DNA from: Cloacimonetes bacterium UBA6081
GTDB taxonomy: Bacteria > Cloacimonadota > Cloacimonadia > Cloacimonadales > Cloacimonadaceae
Assembly (NCBI GenBank): GCA_002428685.1
Contig: DIXL01000006.1
Span: forward strand, 1 to 23,618
DNA length: 23,618 nt
Direction: 5' to 3'
Position numbers and translations under genes: made by a program. Positions 1-7,104 of this stretch are shown here, one piece after another; position 1 is the stretch's first letter, and the number at the start of each line of letters is the position of its first letter. A model generated the notes under the pieces. That model was given only the letters and a program-made list of their open reading frames with translations. It was not told the DNA's origin and did no database searches.

Positions 1-1
1 T

Positions 2-22
2 ATTTTGTTGGCACAACAAAAT
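2..22. repeat. Perfect 9-bp inverted repeat in the left-edge non-coding stretch
   Basis: Positions 2-10 (ATTTTGTTG) and 14-22 (CAACAAAAT) are perfect inverted arms around GCA. The repeat lies downstream of the minus-strand oxidoreductase gene that ends at 128. It could be a weak AT-rich terminator for that operon or an operator for a gene beyond the window edge. The stem is AT-rich and the sequence past position 1 is not visible, so the role is undecided. Nothing else recognisable lies in 23-127. Confidence 0.5.
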
Positions 23-127
23 CGGAATTTTTAGAAAACTCAGTTTCGTAAGTTACTGTTAAATAAACATTATTTTTTCAAAATTCACTTACAACTGTCA
101 AACTTGAGTCATAATGGATTTTATCGT

Positions 128-1282
128 TTATTTAAAGGCTTCCTGGCCTGTGAACTGGCGATAGGGATCAAAGCTTTTCAGAACTCTATGGTCGTCTGCA
201 CTAAGTTGATTGTGGCAGATGCGGGTAACAAGCTCGCCCATTCCGGGGCCAAGCATAAAGCCCTGACCGCACATTCCTACAGCGTTTACCAGGTTTGGCA
301 CCTCGTTCATGATGCCTACAATGGGAAAGCCATCAGGCGTCATGGGATATTGGCCTCGCCAGGTGCGGCGGACTTTCAGATTGTGCAGGCGGGGGTATAT
401 CTCTATCATGCGCTTGCTGCAAAGGGGCAAAAACTCTGAGGTGGAGCGGTTGTCCACGCCCAGAATTGCAGGCTCGGGTGTTATGCAAAATACTACCTGA
501 CCCTCGTTGTTTTGGTAAAAATAGAAGTTGGCACTGCCTGGAGCTTTCCTCATATCCACTACCATGGGTTCAAAGAATCTGACCACCGGCTCTGTGATGC
601 CCGCTTCGTGATTATCTGGAAACACGGGAATATCCAAACCCAGCAGAGTACCGATTTCGCGGGCATTGTTACCGGCTGCGTTTACAAACATGGCGGCGGA
701 ATAGCTGCCTTTATCGGTTTTGACCTCAGTTATTTTGCCGGCCTGCACAACGAAACCCGTAACTTTTTCGCTAAAATGAAAATCTACTCCGGCGGCCAAA
801 GCATGGCTGTAATAAGCAGAAGTTACCAATAGGGGAGAGCAGGAACCATCCTCGGGTGAAAAGGTGGAGCCAATTAGGTTTTCCATCATAATGCCGGGAA
901 CAAGCTTGTTGTATTCCTGCGGGCTAAGCCACTTTATATTAAGGCCATAGCTATGCTGCACCTTCATAAGGTTCAATAGGGTTGTGGCATCTTTATCGGT
1001 GTAGGCAGGATAACTGTATCCATTGGACAGCCAGCCGATATCGTCTCCCATTTCCGCCTGCCAGTTCTTGAGAATATCAATAGAGCGCAGGCAGACGCTA
1101 ATTTTGCCAAAGTCCGAATGTGTGGCACGAATCCCGCCGATGGCTTTTTTGTTATTAGCTTGTCCGGGGCCATGTTCCGGCTCTATAACCAGGACTTTGA
1201 GGCCGGATTTGGCAAGGTTATATGCGGCAGGAACACCGATTGAACCTGCTCCGATTACTATTACATCGTAGGATTTATTCAT
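128..1282 (-). CDS. FAD-dependent amino-acid/amine dehydrogenase catalytic subunit (DAO family, HcnC/hydroxyproline-dehydrogenase-like)
   Basis: A 384-residue flavoprotein of the D-amino-acid oxidase/sarcosine oxidase beta fold. Residues 6-34 form the dinucleotide-binding start (VIVIGAGSIGVPAAYNLAKS, acidic residue at the end of strand 2). A GGIRATHSD segment follows near residues 48-56. The C-terminal part has the conserved P-D-G-x-P-I-V-G and G-x-G-F-x-x-G-P-G-M-G stretches that close the FAD site. Known relatives oxidise secondary or primary amines such as D-hydroxyproline, sarcosine or glycine (HcnC) and pass electrons to a partner rather than to oxygen. Its ATG overlaps the stop of the upstream iron-sulfur flavoprotein by 4 bp, so the two are almost certainly co-translated subunits of one complex. 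The substrate cannot be read from the sequence; a proline or hydroxyproline-type amino acid is a guess. The complex is cytoplasmic or loosely membrane-associated, with no signal peptide. Confidence 0.85.
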   Translation of the reverse strand: MNKSYDVIVIGAGSIGVPAAYNLAKSGLKVLVIEPEHGPGQANNKKAIGGIRATHSDFGKISVCLRSIDILKNWQAEMGDDIGWLSNGYSYPAYTDKDATTLLNLMKVQHSYGLNIKWLSPQEYNKLVPGIMMENLIGSTFSPEDGSCSPLLVTSAYYSHALAAGVDFHFSEKVTGFVVQAGKITEVKTDKGSYSAAMFVNAAGNNAREIGTLLGLDIPVFPDNHEAGITEPVVRFFEPMVVDMRKAPGSANFYFYQNNEGQVVFCITPEPAILGVDNRSTSEFLPLCSKRMIEIYPRLHNLKVRRTWRGQYPMTPDGFPIVGIMNEVPNLVNAVGMCGQGFMLGPGMGELVTRICHNQLSADDHRVLKSFDPYRQFTGQEAFK

Positions 1283-3357
1283 TTTACGCTCCCATCGGGA
1301 AACTTATTCAGCGGGATCTCGATAAACAAGGGTCGCTTGGTGTTGGGGACAACATCCGTAGTGGGAATGCCTTCTTCCCGCAGCAGGCCTTTAATCATGA
1401 CTTCGCAGGTTTTGGCTCCACAGGGACCCATTCCGGCTCTGGTGATGGCCTTTATCTGGTTCAAATCGCTGATGCCCTTGCGGATAAGACTGCGAACCTG
1501 ACCTACACTCACACGCTCGCACAGGCAAATCATGGCATCATCGGCAATACGTTGGGGGATGATAGGTTCCGCCAGAGGTGCCGATACTTCCGCAGCCTGG
1601 ATTACAAAGCCCGCAACCTGTTTGGCAATGGCTTTGGGCACGGATAATTTTACTATCTGACTATGCAGCTTGGGATAATCTTGCACGGCAAGCACTTCAA
1701 AAGTGCCCAGCGCAGAGGCGTTGATGTCGTTCAAGCTTAGCTTATCCCCTGCTTTTACAGAATGGTTGGAAACCTCGTAAACTACGCTTACAATAGGGTG
1801 TTCCGCATCTTTTCTGTAATCCACCAGGGTGATGGCAAGCCCAGGACAGATGAGCAAACACTTGCCGCAACCGATGCATTTACCGCTGTATAAGGGAACG
1901 GTCATCAGGCTGCCATCCTCGGTATGGATGGAATTGGTGGGGCAAACCGTGGTGCAGGGATTGCAGGGAATTTCTTGCAGACAGTGGATGATGGGGAAGA
2001 CGCCGCTTTCGTCAGCGCAATTGTTATAACCTTTTGTTATGCCCGGATGAGCTTTCAGAGCTTCGGCTTTGGCATACCAGTCGGTAGGAATGGGATTGCT
2101 ATCTTCTCCGCTTAGCAGGGCTGCTATTTTCAATCCGGCTATCTTGCCGTTGAACATGGCGGAACTGGCTTCGGCAATCTCCAGGGCATCACCGGCAGAA
2201 TCAACCGGAATACCCGCTGCTTCGGCTTCGAGGGTAAATTCACTTAGGGGATCAAGGCCTACTGCAATGAGAATTGTATCGCAGGCAAAGGTTTTTTCCG
2301 ATCCGGCAATTGCCTGAAAGTTCTTATCTACTGCCGTGATGGTGATGGATTCCACGGCTTCTGTGCCATTGGCGCAGAGAATGGAATGCGCTGTATAAAT
2401 CGGAACGCCCAGACGCATCAGCTTATCTGCGTGGACTTTGTAGCCTCCGCAGCTTGGCATGGCTTCGGCCAAACCAACCACCTCAATGCCTGCTTGCAAG
2501 GCGTGATAACCGGCAATCAGGCCTACATTGCCTCCGCCGATGATGAACAAACGCTGCGTGGGTCGGACTAAATCTCTGTTTACCAGAGTTTGAAAGGCTC
2601 CGGCTCCATAGATGCGGGCTAAATTGTTTCCGGGGAAACGCAGGAACTTTTCTCTGGCACCTGCTGCGTTTAAAATCCTGGTGGGATGGACAATCTTGTA
2701 AACGCCGTCTTTGAGGATGCCCACTTTTTTGTCGCTGAAGACAAATACGGCGGTGCTATTCAGCCATACTTGGACGCTGGGAAAGGTTAATACTTCTTCT
2801 GCCAGCAGCTTACCAATATCATGACCACGCACTCCTGCCCGGCTGTCTTCCTGCGAACCGAAGAACTTGTGGGTTTGCAGCACCAGTTTGCCACCCAGGG
2901 CGTTTTTATCGTCAATGAGTAAGGTTTTGATGTGCTTTTTGCCCAATTCTATGGCTGCTGAAAGGCCGGAGGGACCCCCACCTATAATCAGGACGTCTGT
3001 TTCTATGTGCTCAATTGGCTCAAAGCTTAGCTTTTCATCAGCTTCCGGCAGGGTTGCCAAACCTTCCACACTTTGCACAATCATGTTTTCGGTTACGGCC
3101 ATCATGCACGATTTTACCGCTACGCCATTGGCAATTACGCTACACTTGGCGCATTGACCGTTGGCACAAAAAATGCCCTGCGCTCCGCCATCCTTGTGAT
3201 GATGCCCAAAGATGGTAATCCCATTGGCAATCAGCGCAGAGGAGATCATTTCGTCTTTTCTGGCAATTAGTTTGATTCCATTCCAATAAAAGCTGATTTC
3301 TTCCATCTCAGGAATGGAAAGAATTGGATGATCGGTGATGCGATTGTCATTCACCAT
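1279..3357 (-). CDS. Multi-cofactor [Fe-S]/FAD/NAD oxidoreductase subunit (fused HcnA-HcnB type with ferredoxin insert)
   Basis: A 692-residue electron-transfer subunit. Domains in order: an N-terminal [2Fe-2S] ferredoxin-like domain (Cys64, Cys69, Cys72, Cys84); a pyridine-nucleotide-disulphide-type flavoprotein with the FAD motif GGGPSG at 126-131 and a second dinucleotide motif GGGNVG at 274-279; a 2x[4Fe-4S] ferredoxin insert (Cys465/468/472 and Cys494/497/500/504, plus Cys459); and a C-terminal BFD-like [2Fe-2S] domain (Cys611, Cys613, Cys646, Cys651). HcnA and HcnB of hydrogen cyanide synthase and the D-hydroxyproline dehydrogenases split the first two modules over separate proteins; here they are fused. 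The start at 3357 has AAAGGAG at 3367-3373 on the minus strand, 9 bases upstream. It overlaps the catalytic subunit by 4 bp. Inference: it takes electrons from the DAO-type subunit and hands them to ferredoxin and/or NAD(P), which suits an anaerobe. Confidence 0.88.
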   Translation of the reverse strand: MVNDNRITDHPILSIPEMEEISFYWNGIKLIARKDEMISSALIANGITIFGHHHKDGGAQGIFCANGQCAKCSVIANGVAVKSCMMAVTENMIVQSVEGLATLPEADEKLSFEPIEHIETDVLIIGGGPSGLSAAIELGKKHIKTLLIDDKNALGGKLVLQTHKFFGSQEDSRAGVRGHDIGKLLAEEVLTFPSVQVWLNSTAVFVFSDKKVGILKDGVYKIVHPTRILNAAGAREKFLRFPGNNLARIYGAGAFQTLVNRDLVRPTQRLFIIGGGNVGLIAGYHALQAGIEVVGLAEAMPSCGGYKVHADKLMRLGVPIYTAHSILCANGTEAVESITITAVDKNFQAIAGSEKTFACDTILIAVGLDPLSEFTLEAEAAGIPVDSAGDALEIAEASSAMFNGKIAGLKIAALLSGEDSNPIPTDWYAKAEALKAHPGITKGYNNCADESGVFPIIHCLQEIPCNPCTTVCPTNSIHTEDGSLMTVPLYSGKCIGCGKCLLICPGLAITLVDYRKDAEHPIVSVVYEVSNHSVKAGDKLSLNDINASALGTFEVLAVQDYPKLHSQIVKLSVPKAIAKQVAGFVIQAAEVSAPLAEPIIPQRIADDAMICLCERVSVGQVRSLIRKGISDLNQIKAITRAGMGPCGAKTCEVMIKGLLREEGIPTTDVVPNTKRPLFIEIPLNKFPDGSVK

Positions 3358-3610
3358 GGCAAAAAACTCCTTTATCCCGGCTTTGCTAAATGCTTACGCC
3401 GTTTGTCATATTTGCGGATTACAAAGTTTGTGCCCTATCTCTTTGTCAAGCGAAATAGCATCCATCACTATCTTGATCGTATTGCACCTTGTATAAAGTC
3501 GCACTTTAATCTGCAAATCTTACCACATCGGCTGCAAATCGGCTGAAACAGCGGAGAGCGAGTATCACGATTTCTGCAAATGGCAGGCCATCAGTCTCAG
3601 ATTGAAGGAT

Positions 3611-3650
3611 AAAAAATATCGTGGAGAGCACCGGGCGGTGTCCCCACGAT
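3611..3650 (-). terminator. Orphan intrinsic terminator hairpin on the minus strand
   Basis: Outer arms ATCGTGG (3618-3624) and CCACGAT (3644-3650) and inner arms CACCG (3629-3633) and CGGTG (3636-3640) pair as a two-part stem. Read on the minus strand, the stem is followed by ATATTTTTT (3619 down to 3611), the layout of a rho-independent terminator. No minus-strand gene that it would terminate is recognisable to its right, so it may end a small RNA or belong to a decayed gene. Confidence 0.55.
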
Positions 3651-3774
3651 TCGGAGAGCATTCTATGTAGGGTCTGTAGGCTGTTTTCATTGTGAGATTT
3701 GACAGGTTTTCTGTCAATGAAGATTCTTGCAGATTCTTTATCATATTGAGCGGAAAGGACTTGACCACGGTTAC

Positions 3775-3894
3775 GAGGGGTGTACATTAGACCCATAAAT
3801 TAACAGTCGGGTAACCGAGAAGGAGATCATGATGACCAAGCAAAACAAGAATCGCAGAGAGCAAGAAACGCTGGAGCAGGTGGCAGCATCCTGA
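3775..3894 (+). pseudogene. Possible insertion-sequence remnant with a 21-codon frame
   Basis: A strong ribosome binding site (AAGGAG, 3820-3825) precedes ATG at 3829 and a short frame ending TGA at 3892-3894. It encodes MMTKQNKNRREQETLEQVAAS, a basic-then-acidic helical start that could be the beginning of a transposase or regulator that then breaks off. TTGACC (3761-3766) and TACATT (3783-3788), spaced 16, give a weak promoter. The GGGGTGTACATTAG segment at 3777-3790 resembles the end of an IS element, but no opposite end is visible nearby. It could instead be a genuine small leader peptide. I do not recognise the peptide. Confidence 0.3.
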
Positions 3895-3930
3895 TTATTC
3901 TTCCTTTCCACCTCAACAATTCCTTAGCAT

Positions 3931-3946
3931 TGGCACAATAATTGCA
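3931..3946 (+). promoter_or_regulatory. Sigma-54 (RpoN) promoter, -24/-12 type
   Basis: TGGCACA-ATAA-TTGCA matches the RpoN consensus TGGCACG-N4-TTGCA with a single mismatch. The invariant GG (3932-3933) and GC (3944-3945) are exactly 10 bases apart. The expected start of transcription near 3957 gives a leader of about 30 bases before the ATG at 3989. No sigma-70 -10 box lies at proper spacing. Such promoters need an enhancer-binding activator; its binding site was not identified. Confidence 0.8.
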
Positions 3947-3988
3947 TCCTATTCAAAGGTCTAAATAAACTGTAGAAGGATAGAAAAC

Positions 3989-5881
3989 ATGAAAAAAAGC
4001 CTATTCATTTTAGTCCTGCTGATAGGAGTTTTATCAGTCTTAAGCGCAGTCCCACGCGAGCTTGTTGTGGTGGAAATTGGCACAGGAACCTGGTGTCAAT
4101 ACTGCCCCGGAGCTGCAATGGGAGCACATGATTTATTGAATAATGGACATGCAGTTGCCGTAGTAAAAAACCATAACGGCGATGCCTATGCCAACACCTA
4201 TTCCAATGCCCGCAACACCTATTATGGTATTACCGGCTACCCCACTGCTGAGTTTGATGGCTTAAACCCTTCCCTGGGCGGCAGCAGCACTCAATCTATG
4301 TATAGCAATTACCTTCCCAAGGTAAACGCACGTTTGGCAATACCTTCGCACTACACTCTTTCTGCCTTTGGAATGCACACCGGCAACGATTACACCATAT
4401 TGGTCAATGTTGCCAAACCTGAAGCTGACACAAATACCAATGTTGTTTTACATTCTTCGCTTACGCAATCGGACATCGCCGTAAACTGGTTCAACCAAAC
4501 CGAAGTTGACAATGTGAACCGCATTATGGCTCCCAACCAGAATGGAACTCCGATCAATCTGGCAACGGGTGAATCCACCATGATAACTTTAAATTTCACC
4601 GTTCAGGCTACCTGGCCACTGGAAGACCTGGAACTGGTGCTGTGGCTGCAAAACACTACATCCAAAGAGATTCTGCAAGGTAAGAAGTATGCCTTAAATG
4701 CTCTTTTACCTGCCACAAACGTTTCAACTGACCTGCTTATGTTCCCCGATACCTCTGTTAACACCACCACCTCAATGCCTCTTACTTTGGCAAACCTTTC
4801 CACGGGTGTGGCTACGGGAACCTTAACCAGTAACAATCCTGCTTTTGTTCCTGCCGTAAGCACTTTTACCCTACAACCCTATTCTGCCCAGACTATTGAC
4901 GTCCAGTTTTCGCCAAATGCAGCAGGTGTTTACAATGGTGTCCTAACTGTTAACAGCAACTTCCCCGATCCTACAATAGAGGTTATTTTAACCGGAACAG
5001 CATTCACCAATACAGCCCCAATTGCCACAAATGTTACGCTTTCCGGTGTCCCTGTTGTGTATCAATTCCTTGAAGGCAGCTACGTTTACAGCGATCCGGA
5101 CACCCATATTGAAGGAGCTACCCTAAGAAACTGGGTTAGGATCGTAAACGGAACACCCACTGAGATTGCAGGTGCCACAAATCCAATATATCAAATCACC
5201 GAAGCTGATCTTGGCAACACAATTGCCTACAAAGTTACGCCGGTAGATTTTTATGGGCTGGCTGGAACACCTGTAACCAGTGCTCCCACGCAAGTAATAA
5301 TTCCCTTACCCGCACCTCAGAATTTTGCCGCTGTTTTAACTCCTCCCAATACAGTTACCTGCACCTGGGAAAAACCGCAGTATTTTGATGGCCGTGGCTT
5401 TGTGGGTTATCGCTTGTATCGCAATGGTTTAAATATTCAAACCATCCCAAATCCCAATACCCTCACGTTCACGGATGCAAATCTGGATAACGGCACCTAT
5501 GAATATTACATTTGCGCTGTCTTCAGTGATCCCACCAATATGTCCGATCCCTCCCCTTCAGTGGTTATTATTGTGGGCGTAGCCAATGACGATTTGGTAG
5601 TCGCTCCGGAGCAGAGTATTAAAGTTAATCCCAATCCTTTCTCCAGTATTGCCCACTTTGAGATTAGCGGCAAAGCTAATCTGAGCACTCGTTTGGAGAT
5701 TTTCAACCTTCGGGGTCAGCTTGTCAATACCCTGGCTATCAGCACCGACGAAAGCGGAAAAGCAAATGCTGCCTGGAATGGCTTGGATGCCAACGGCAAA
5801 CAGGCAAAAAGCGGTGTTTACATTTACCGCATGAATAACAGCAACCACACCCTTACCGGCAAACTGATGCTGGTAAAATAG
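3989..5881 (+). CDS. Secreted thioredoxin-fold protein with ASH, fibronectin III and C-terminal sorting domains
   Basis: A 630-residue exported protein. A signal peptide (residues 1-20, MKKSLFILVL... cleaved after LSA) leads directly into a thioredoxin-like domain with Cys36-Gln-Tyr-Cys39 in the TWCQYCP context and a GYPTAEFDG segment that supplies the cis-Pro loop, like Omp28-related thioredoxin-fold proteins. An ASPM/SPD-2/hydin-type beta-sandwich follows at about 240-345 (PNAAGVYNGVLTVNSN), then an Ig-like stretch and a fibronectin III domain (about 440-530). The C-terminal 85 residues form a FlgD-like/Por-type sorting domain (NPNPFSS near 546-552, ending GVYIYRM...KLMLVK). Inference: a cell-surface or secreted thiol-disulphide protein exported by a type IX-like route. 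AAGGA at 3976-3980 sets the start. Transcription is probably from the sigma-54 promoter at 3931, and a strong hairpin terminator follows. Confidence 0.85.
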   Translation: MKKSLFILVLLIGVLSVLSAVPRELVVVEIGTGTWCQYCPGAAMGAHDLLNNGHAVAVVKNHNGDAYANTYSNARNTYYGITGYPTAEFDGLNPSLGGSSTQSMYSNYLPKVNARLAIPSHYTLSAFGMHTGNDYTILVNVAKPEADTNTNVVLHSSLTQSDIAVNWFNQTEVDNVNRIMAPNQNGTPINLATGESTMITLNFTVQATWPLEDLELVLWLQNTTSKEILQGKKYALNALLPATNVSTDLLMFPDTSVNTTTSMPLTLANLSTGVATGTLTSNNPAFVPAVSTFTLQPYSAQTIDVQFSPNAAGVYNGVLTVNSNFPDPTIEVILTGTAFTNTAPIATNVTLSGVPVVYQFLEGSYVYSDPDTHIEGATLRNWVRIVNGTPTEIAGATNPIYQITEADLGNTIAYKVTPVDFYGLAGTPVTSAPTQVIIPLPAPQNFAAVLTPPNTVTCTWEKPQYFDGRGFVGYRLYRNGLNIQTIPNPNTLTFTDANLDNGTYEYYICAVFSDPTNMSDPSPSVVIIVGVANDDLVVAPEQSIKVNPNPFSSIAHFEISGKANLSTRLEIFNLRGQLVNTLAISTDESGKANAAWNGLDANGKQAKSGVYIYRMNNSNHTLTGKLMLVK

Positions 5882-5906
5882 GGTAACAGGTAACAGGTTA
5901 TATATG

Positions 5907-5940
5907 TTAAGGGCGGGAATTTCTCCCGCCCTTAAATTTT
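5907..5940. terminator. Strong intrinsic terminator between convergent genes
   Basis: TTAAGGGCGGGA (5907-5918) and TCCCGCCCTTAA (5924-5935) are perfect 12-bp arms around a 5-base loop, followed by ATTTT on the plus strand. It ends the 3989-5881 gene and probably stops reading from the opposite gene too. A short tandem repeat GGTAACA x2 (5882-5895) lies just before it. Confidence 0.85.
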
Positions 5941-5957
5941 GTTTGCATGATCCGGTA

Positions 5958-6578
5958 TTAATCGAAGTGATAATATAGACCTGTCTGAGGAATATACATC
6001 ATAAATTCCTGATCTTGATTCATGGTCAAAGGTAATTCCAGCACCCAGTGAAAATTCTGTCCCATCTTAAAATCAAAGCCCAAGCCAGCTCCAACCCAAT
6101 AATATGTTCTGGGATCCCAGGACACGCGTTCGGGAGTATTCATCAGCATGTAATAATTTCCACTCAACTGATAATCCCTTTCGTATTGTTTCACACGCGA
6201 AAATAAGATAGAAGCCCCACCGAACACATAAAAACGTCCGGTTTGATTTGTGGCCAAAGTTTCCAGGTAATTTACGCCAAAGTTTACATTAGTCCTGCGG
6301 CCATCATCTTTAACCGTAATCACCGCAGGGCCGGGAGTTACATCATAAATACTTCCACTGAAGTTACGATCGTTGCTGCCCAAAGTAATCCCCCCTAGGG
6401 TGTATTGAAATCCACGGTTTTTGTAAAAAGTCCTATAACTGAATCCATTGCCGGATAGCTGACCGAAATGTAAACCAAGCCCCTTGTAACGGGTTGGAGT
6501 ATCCGTGTCATCAGTGTTTTGAGCAAACGCCATCACAGCAATGATAATCAGCACTGAGCACATTATCAGCTTTTTCAT
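5958..6578 (-). CDS. Small outer-membrane beta-barrel-like protein, unknown function
   Basis: The 206-residue product starts with a signal peptide (MKKLIMCSVLIIIAVMAFA, cleavage near AFA-QN). The rest alternates hydrophobic and polar residues with many Tyr, Phe, Gly and Asn: GLGLHFGQLSGNGFSYRTFY, FYVFGGASILFSRV, YYWVGAGLGFDF, and a final strand ending in aromatic residues (TGLYYHFD). This pattern is typical of 8-stranded outer-membrane barrels; no specific family was recognised. I chose the ATG at 6578 over the in-frame TTG at 6584 because GAGAGG (6585-6590) sits 6 bases before it. It faces the 3989-5881 gene across a shared terminator. A sigma-54-like promoter at 6657-6672, overlapping a possible sigma-70 promoter, lies about 80 bases upstream. 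Confidence 0.75.
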   Translation of the reverse strand: MKKLIMCSVLIIIAVMAFAQNTDDTDTPTRYKGLGLHFGQLSGNGFSYRTFYKNRGFQYTLGGITLGSNDRNFSGSIYDVTPGPAVITVKDDGRRTNVNFGVNYLETLATNQTGRFYVFGGASILFSRVKQYERDYQLSGNYYMLMNTPERVSWDPRTYYWVGAGLGFDFKMGQNFHWVLELPLTMNQDQEFMMYIPQTGLYYHFD

Positions 6579-6656
6579 AATCAACCTCTCTTTTTTTACT
6601 ATTATGTAATCCTGTAGCAGCCATAGCAGCTAACTAAAAGCCTTGCAGACATTATA

Positions 6657-6672
6657 TGCAATTTTGCTTCCA
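6657..6672 (-). promoter_or_regulatory. Sigma-54-like promoter, overlapping a possible sigma-70 promoter
   Basis: On the minus strand, TGGAAGC-AAAA-TTGCA has the GG and GC exactly 10 bases apart, as required for RpoN (forward complements at 6670-6671 and 6658-6659). The same DNA also offers a perfect TATAAT (forward 6651-6656) with TTGTGC (forward 6673-6678) at 16-base spacing. RpoN, the housekeeping factor, or both could start here. The predicted leader to ATG 6578 is about 70 bases. Confidence 0.6.
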
Positions 6673-6725
6673 GCACAAGATATTTTTAGTAATAAACCCC
6701 TCATTTTGTTCACTTTGTATTTGGA

Positions 6726-6983
6726 ATGCAAGTTGCCATCACCAGTGCCTCGCTCAACAGCCATCAATTGCACAACATTACCTGGAATGGTAAAGATTAT
6801 CAAGGTAACAGCCTTCCCGATGGCGATTATAAAGTAAACGTGGAATTCACCGAGCATAATGCCTCGGCAAACAATATGGGAAAATATAAACAGCTTACTT
6901 TCACCAAAGGCACCGAGCCGGTAACCCTCACCATTCCCAACGAGACTTATTTCAAGGATATGGATTTGGGTTTAGTTGATTAA
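6726..6983 (+). pseudogene. 5'-truncated remnant of a DUF2271-type periplasmic protein
   Basis: The 85 codons match the C-terminal pattern of DUF2271 proteins (W-N-G-K-D-x-x-G-x-x-L-P-D-G-D-Y-K-V-x-V-E-F-T, then a GKYKQLTF strand and final NETYFKDMDL). There is no signal peptide, no N-terminal half and no ribosome binding site at a usable distance from ATG 6726. The frame is closed by TAA at 6690, so the missing half is not simply in frame upstream. It looks like the tail of a gene whose front was lost, the break lying near the promoter of the opposite-strand barrel gene. A small expressed protein cannot be ruled out. Confidence 0.6.
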
Positions 6984-7104
6984 ATCCTATCATCCTTAAA
7001 TCCTGAAATCCTCGTTTAAAAAGCCCAATACTTGCAACCGGACTTGACAAGCAAAGCATCCCATTTTTCTTGGTGCAAACGCGCAAACATCAACGGAGTA
7101 AACA

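Larger units (their letters stand above)
3358..3988. other. 631-bp non-coding region between divergent genes
   Basis: No convincing gene is present. It contains, from left to right: the leader of the minus-strand dehydrogenase operon (a TTGACA-like -35 on the minus strand at 3444-3449 without a good -10 at normal spacing); three copies of GGAGAGC at 3553-3559, 3623-3629 and 3653-3659; a minus-strand terminator hairpin (3611-3650); a possible transposon remnant with a 21-codon reading frame (about 3775-3894); and the sigma-54 promoter of the next gene (3931-3946). Open frames on the minus strand at 3506-3796 run through the terminator hairpin and look non-coding. Confidence 0.6.

Noticed and set aside
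3506..3796. 96-codon minus-strand open frame, and a 67-codon one inside it
   Set aside because: Both run through or past the minus-strand terminator hairpin, show no family pattern, and lack a clear ribosome binding site.
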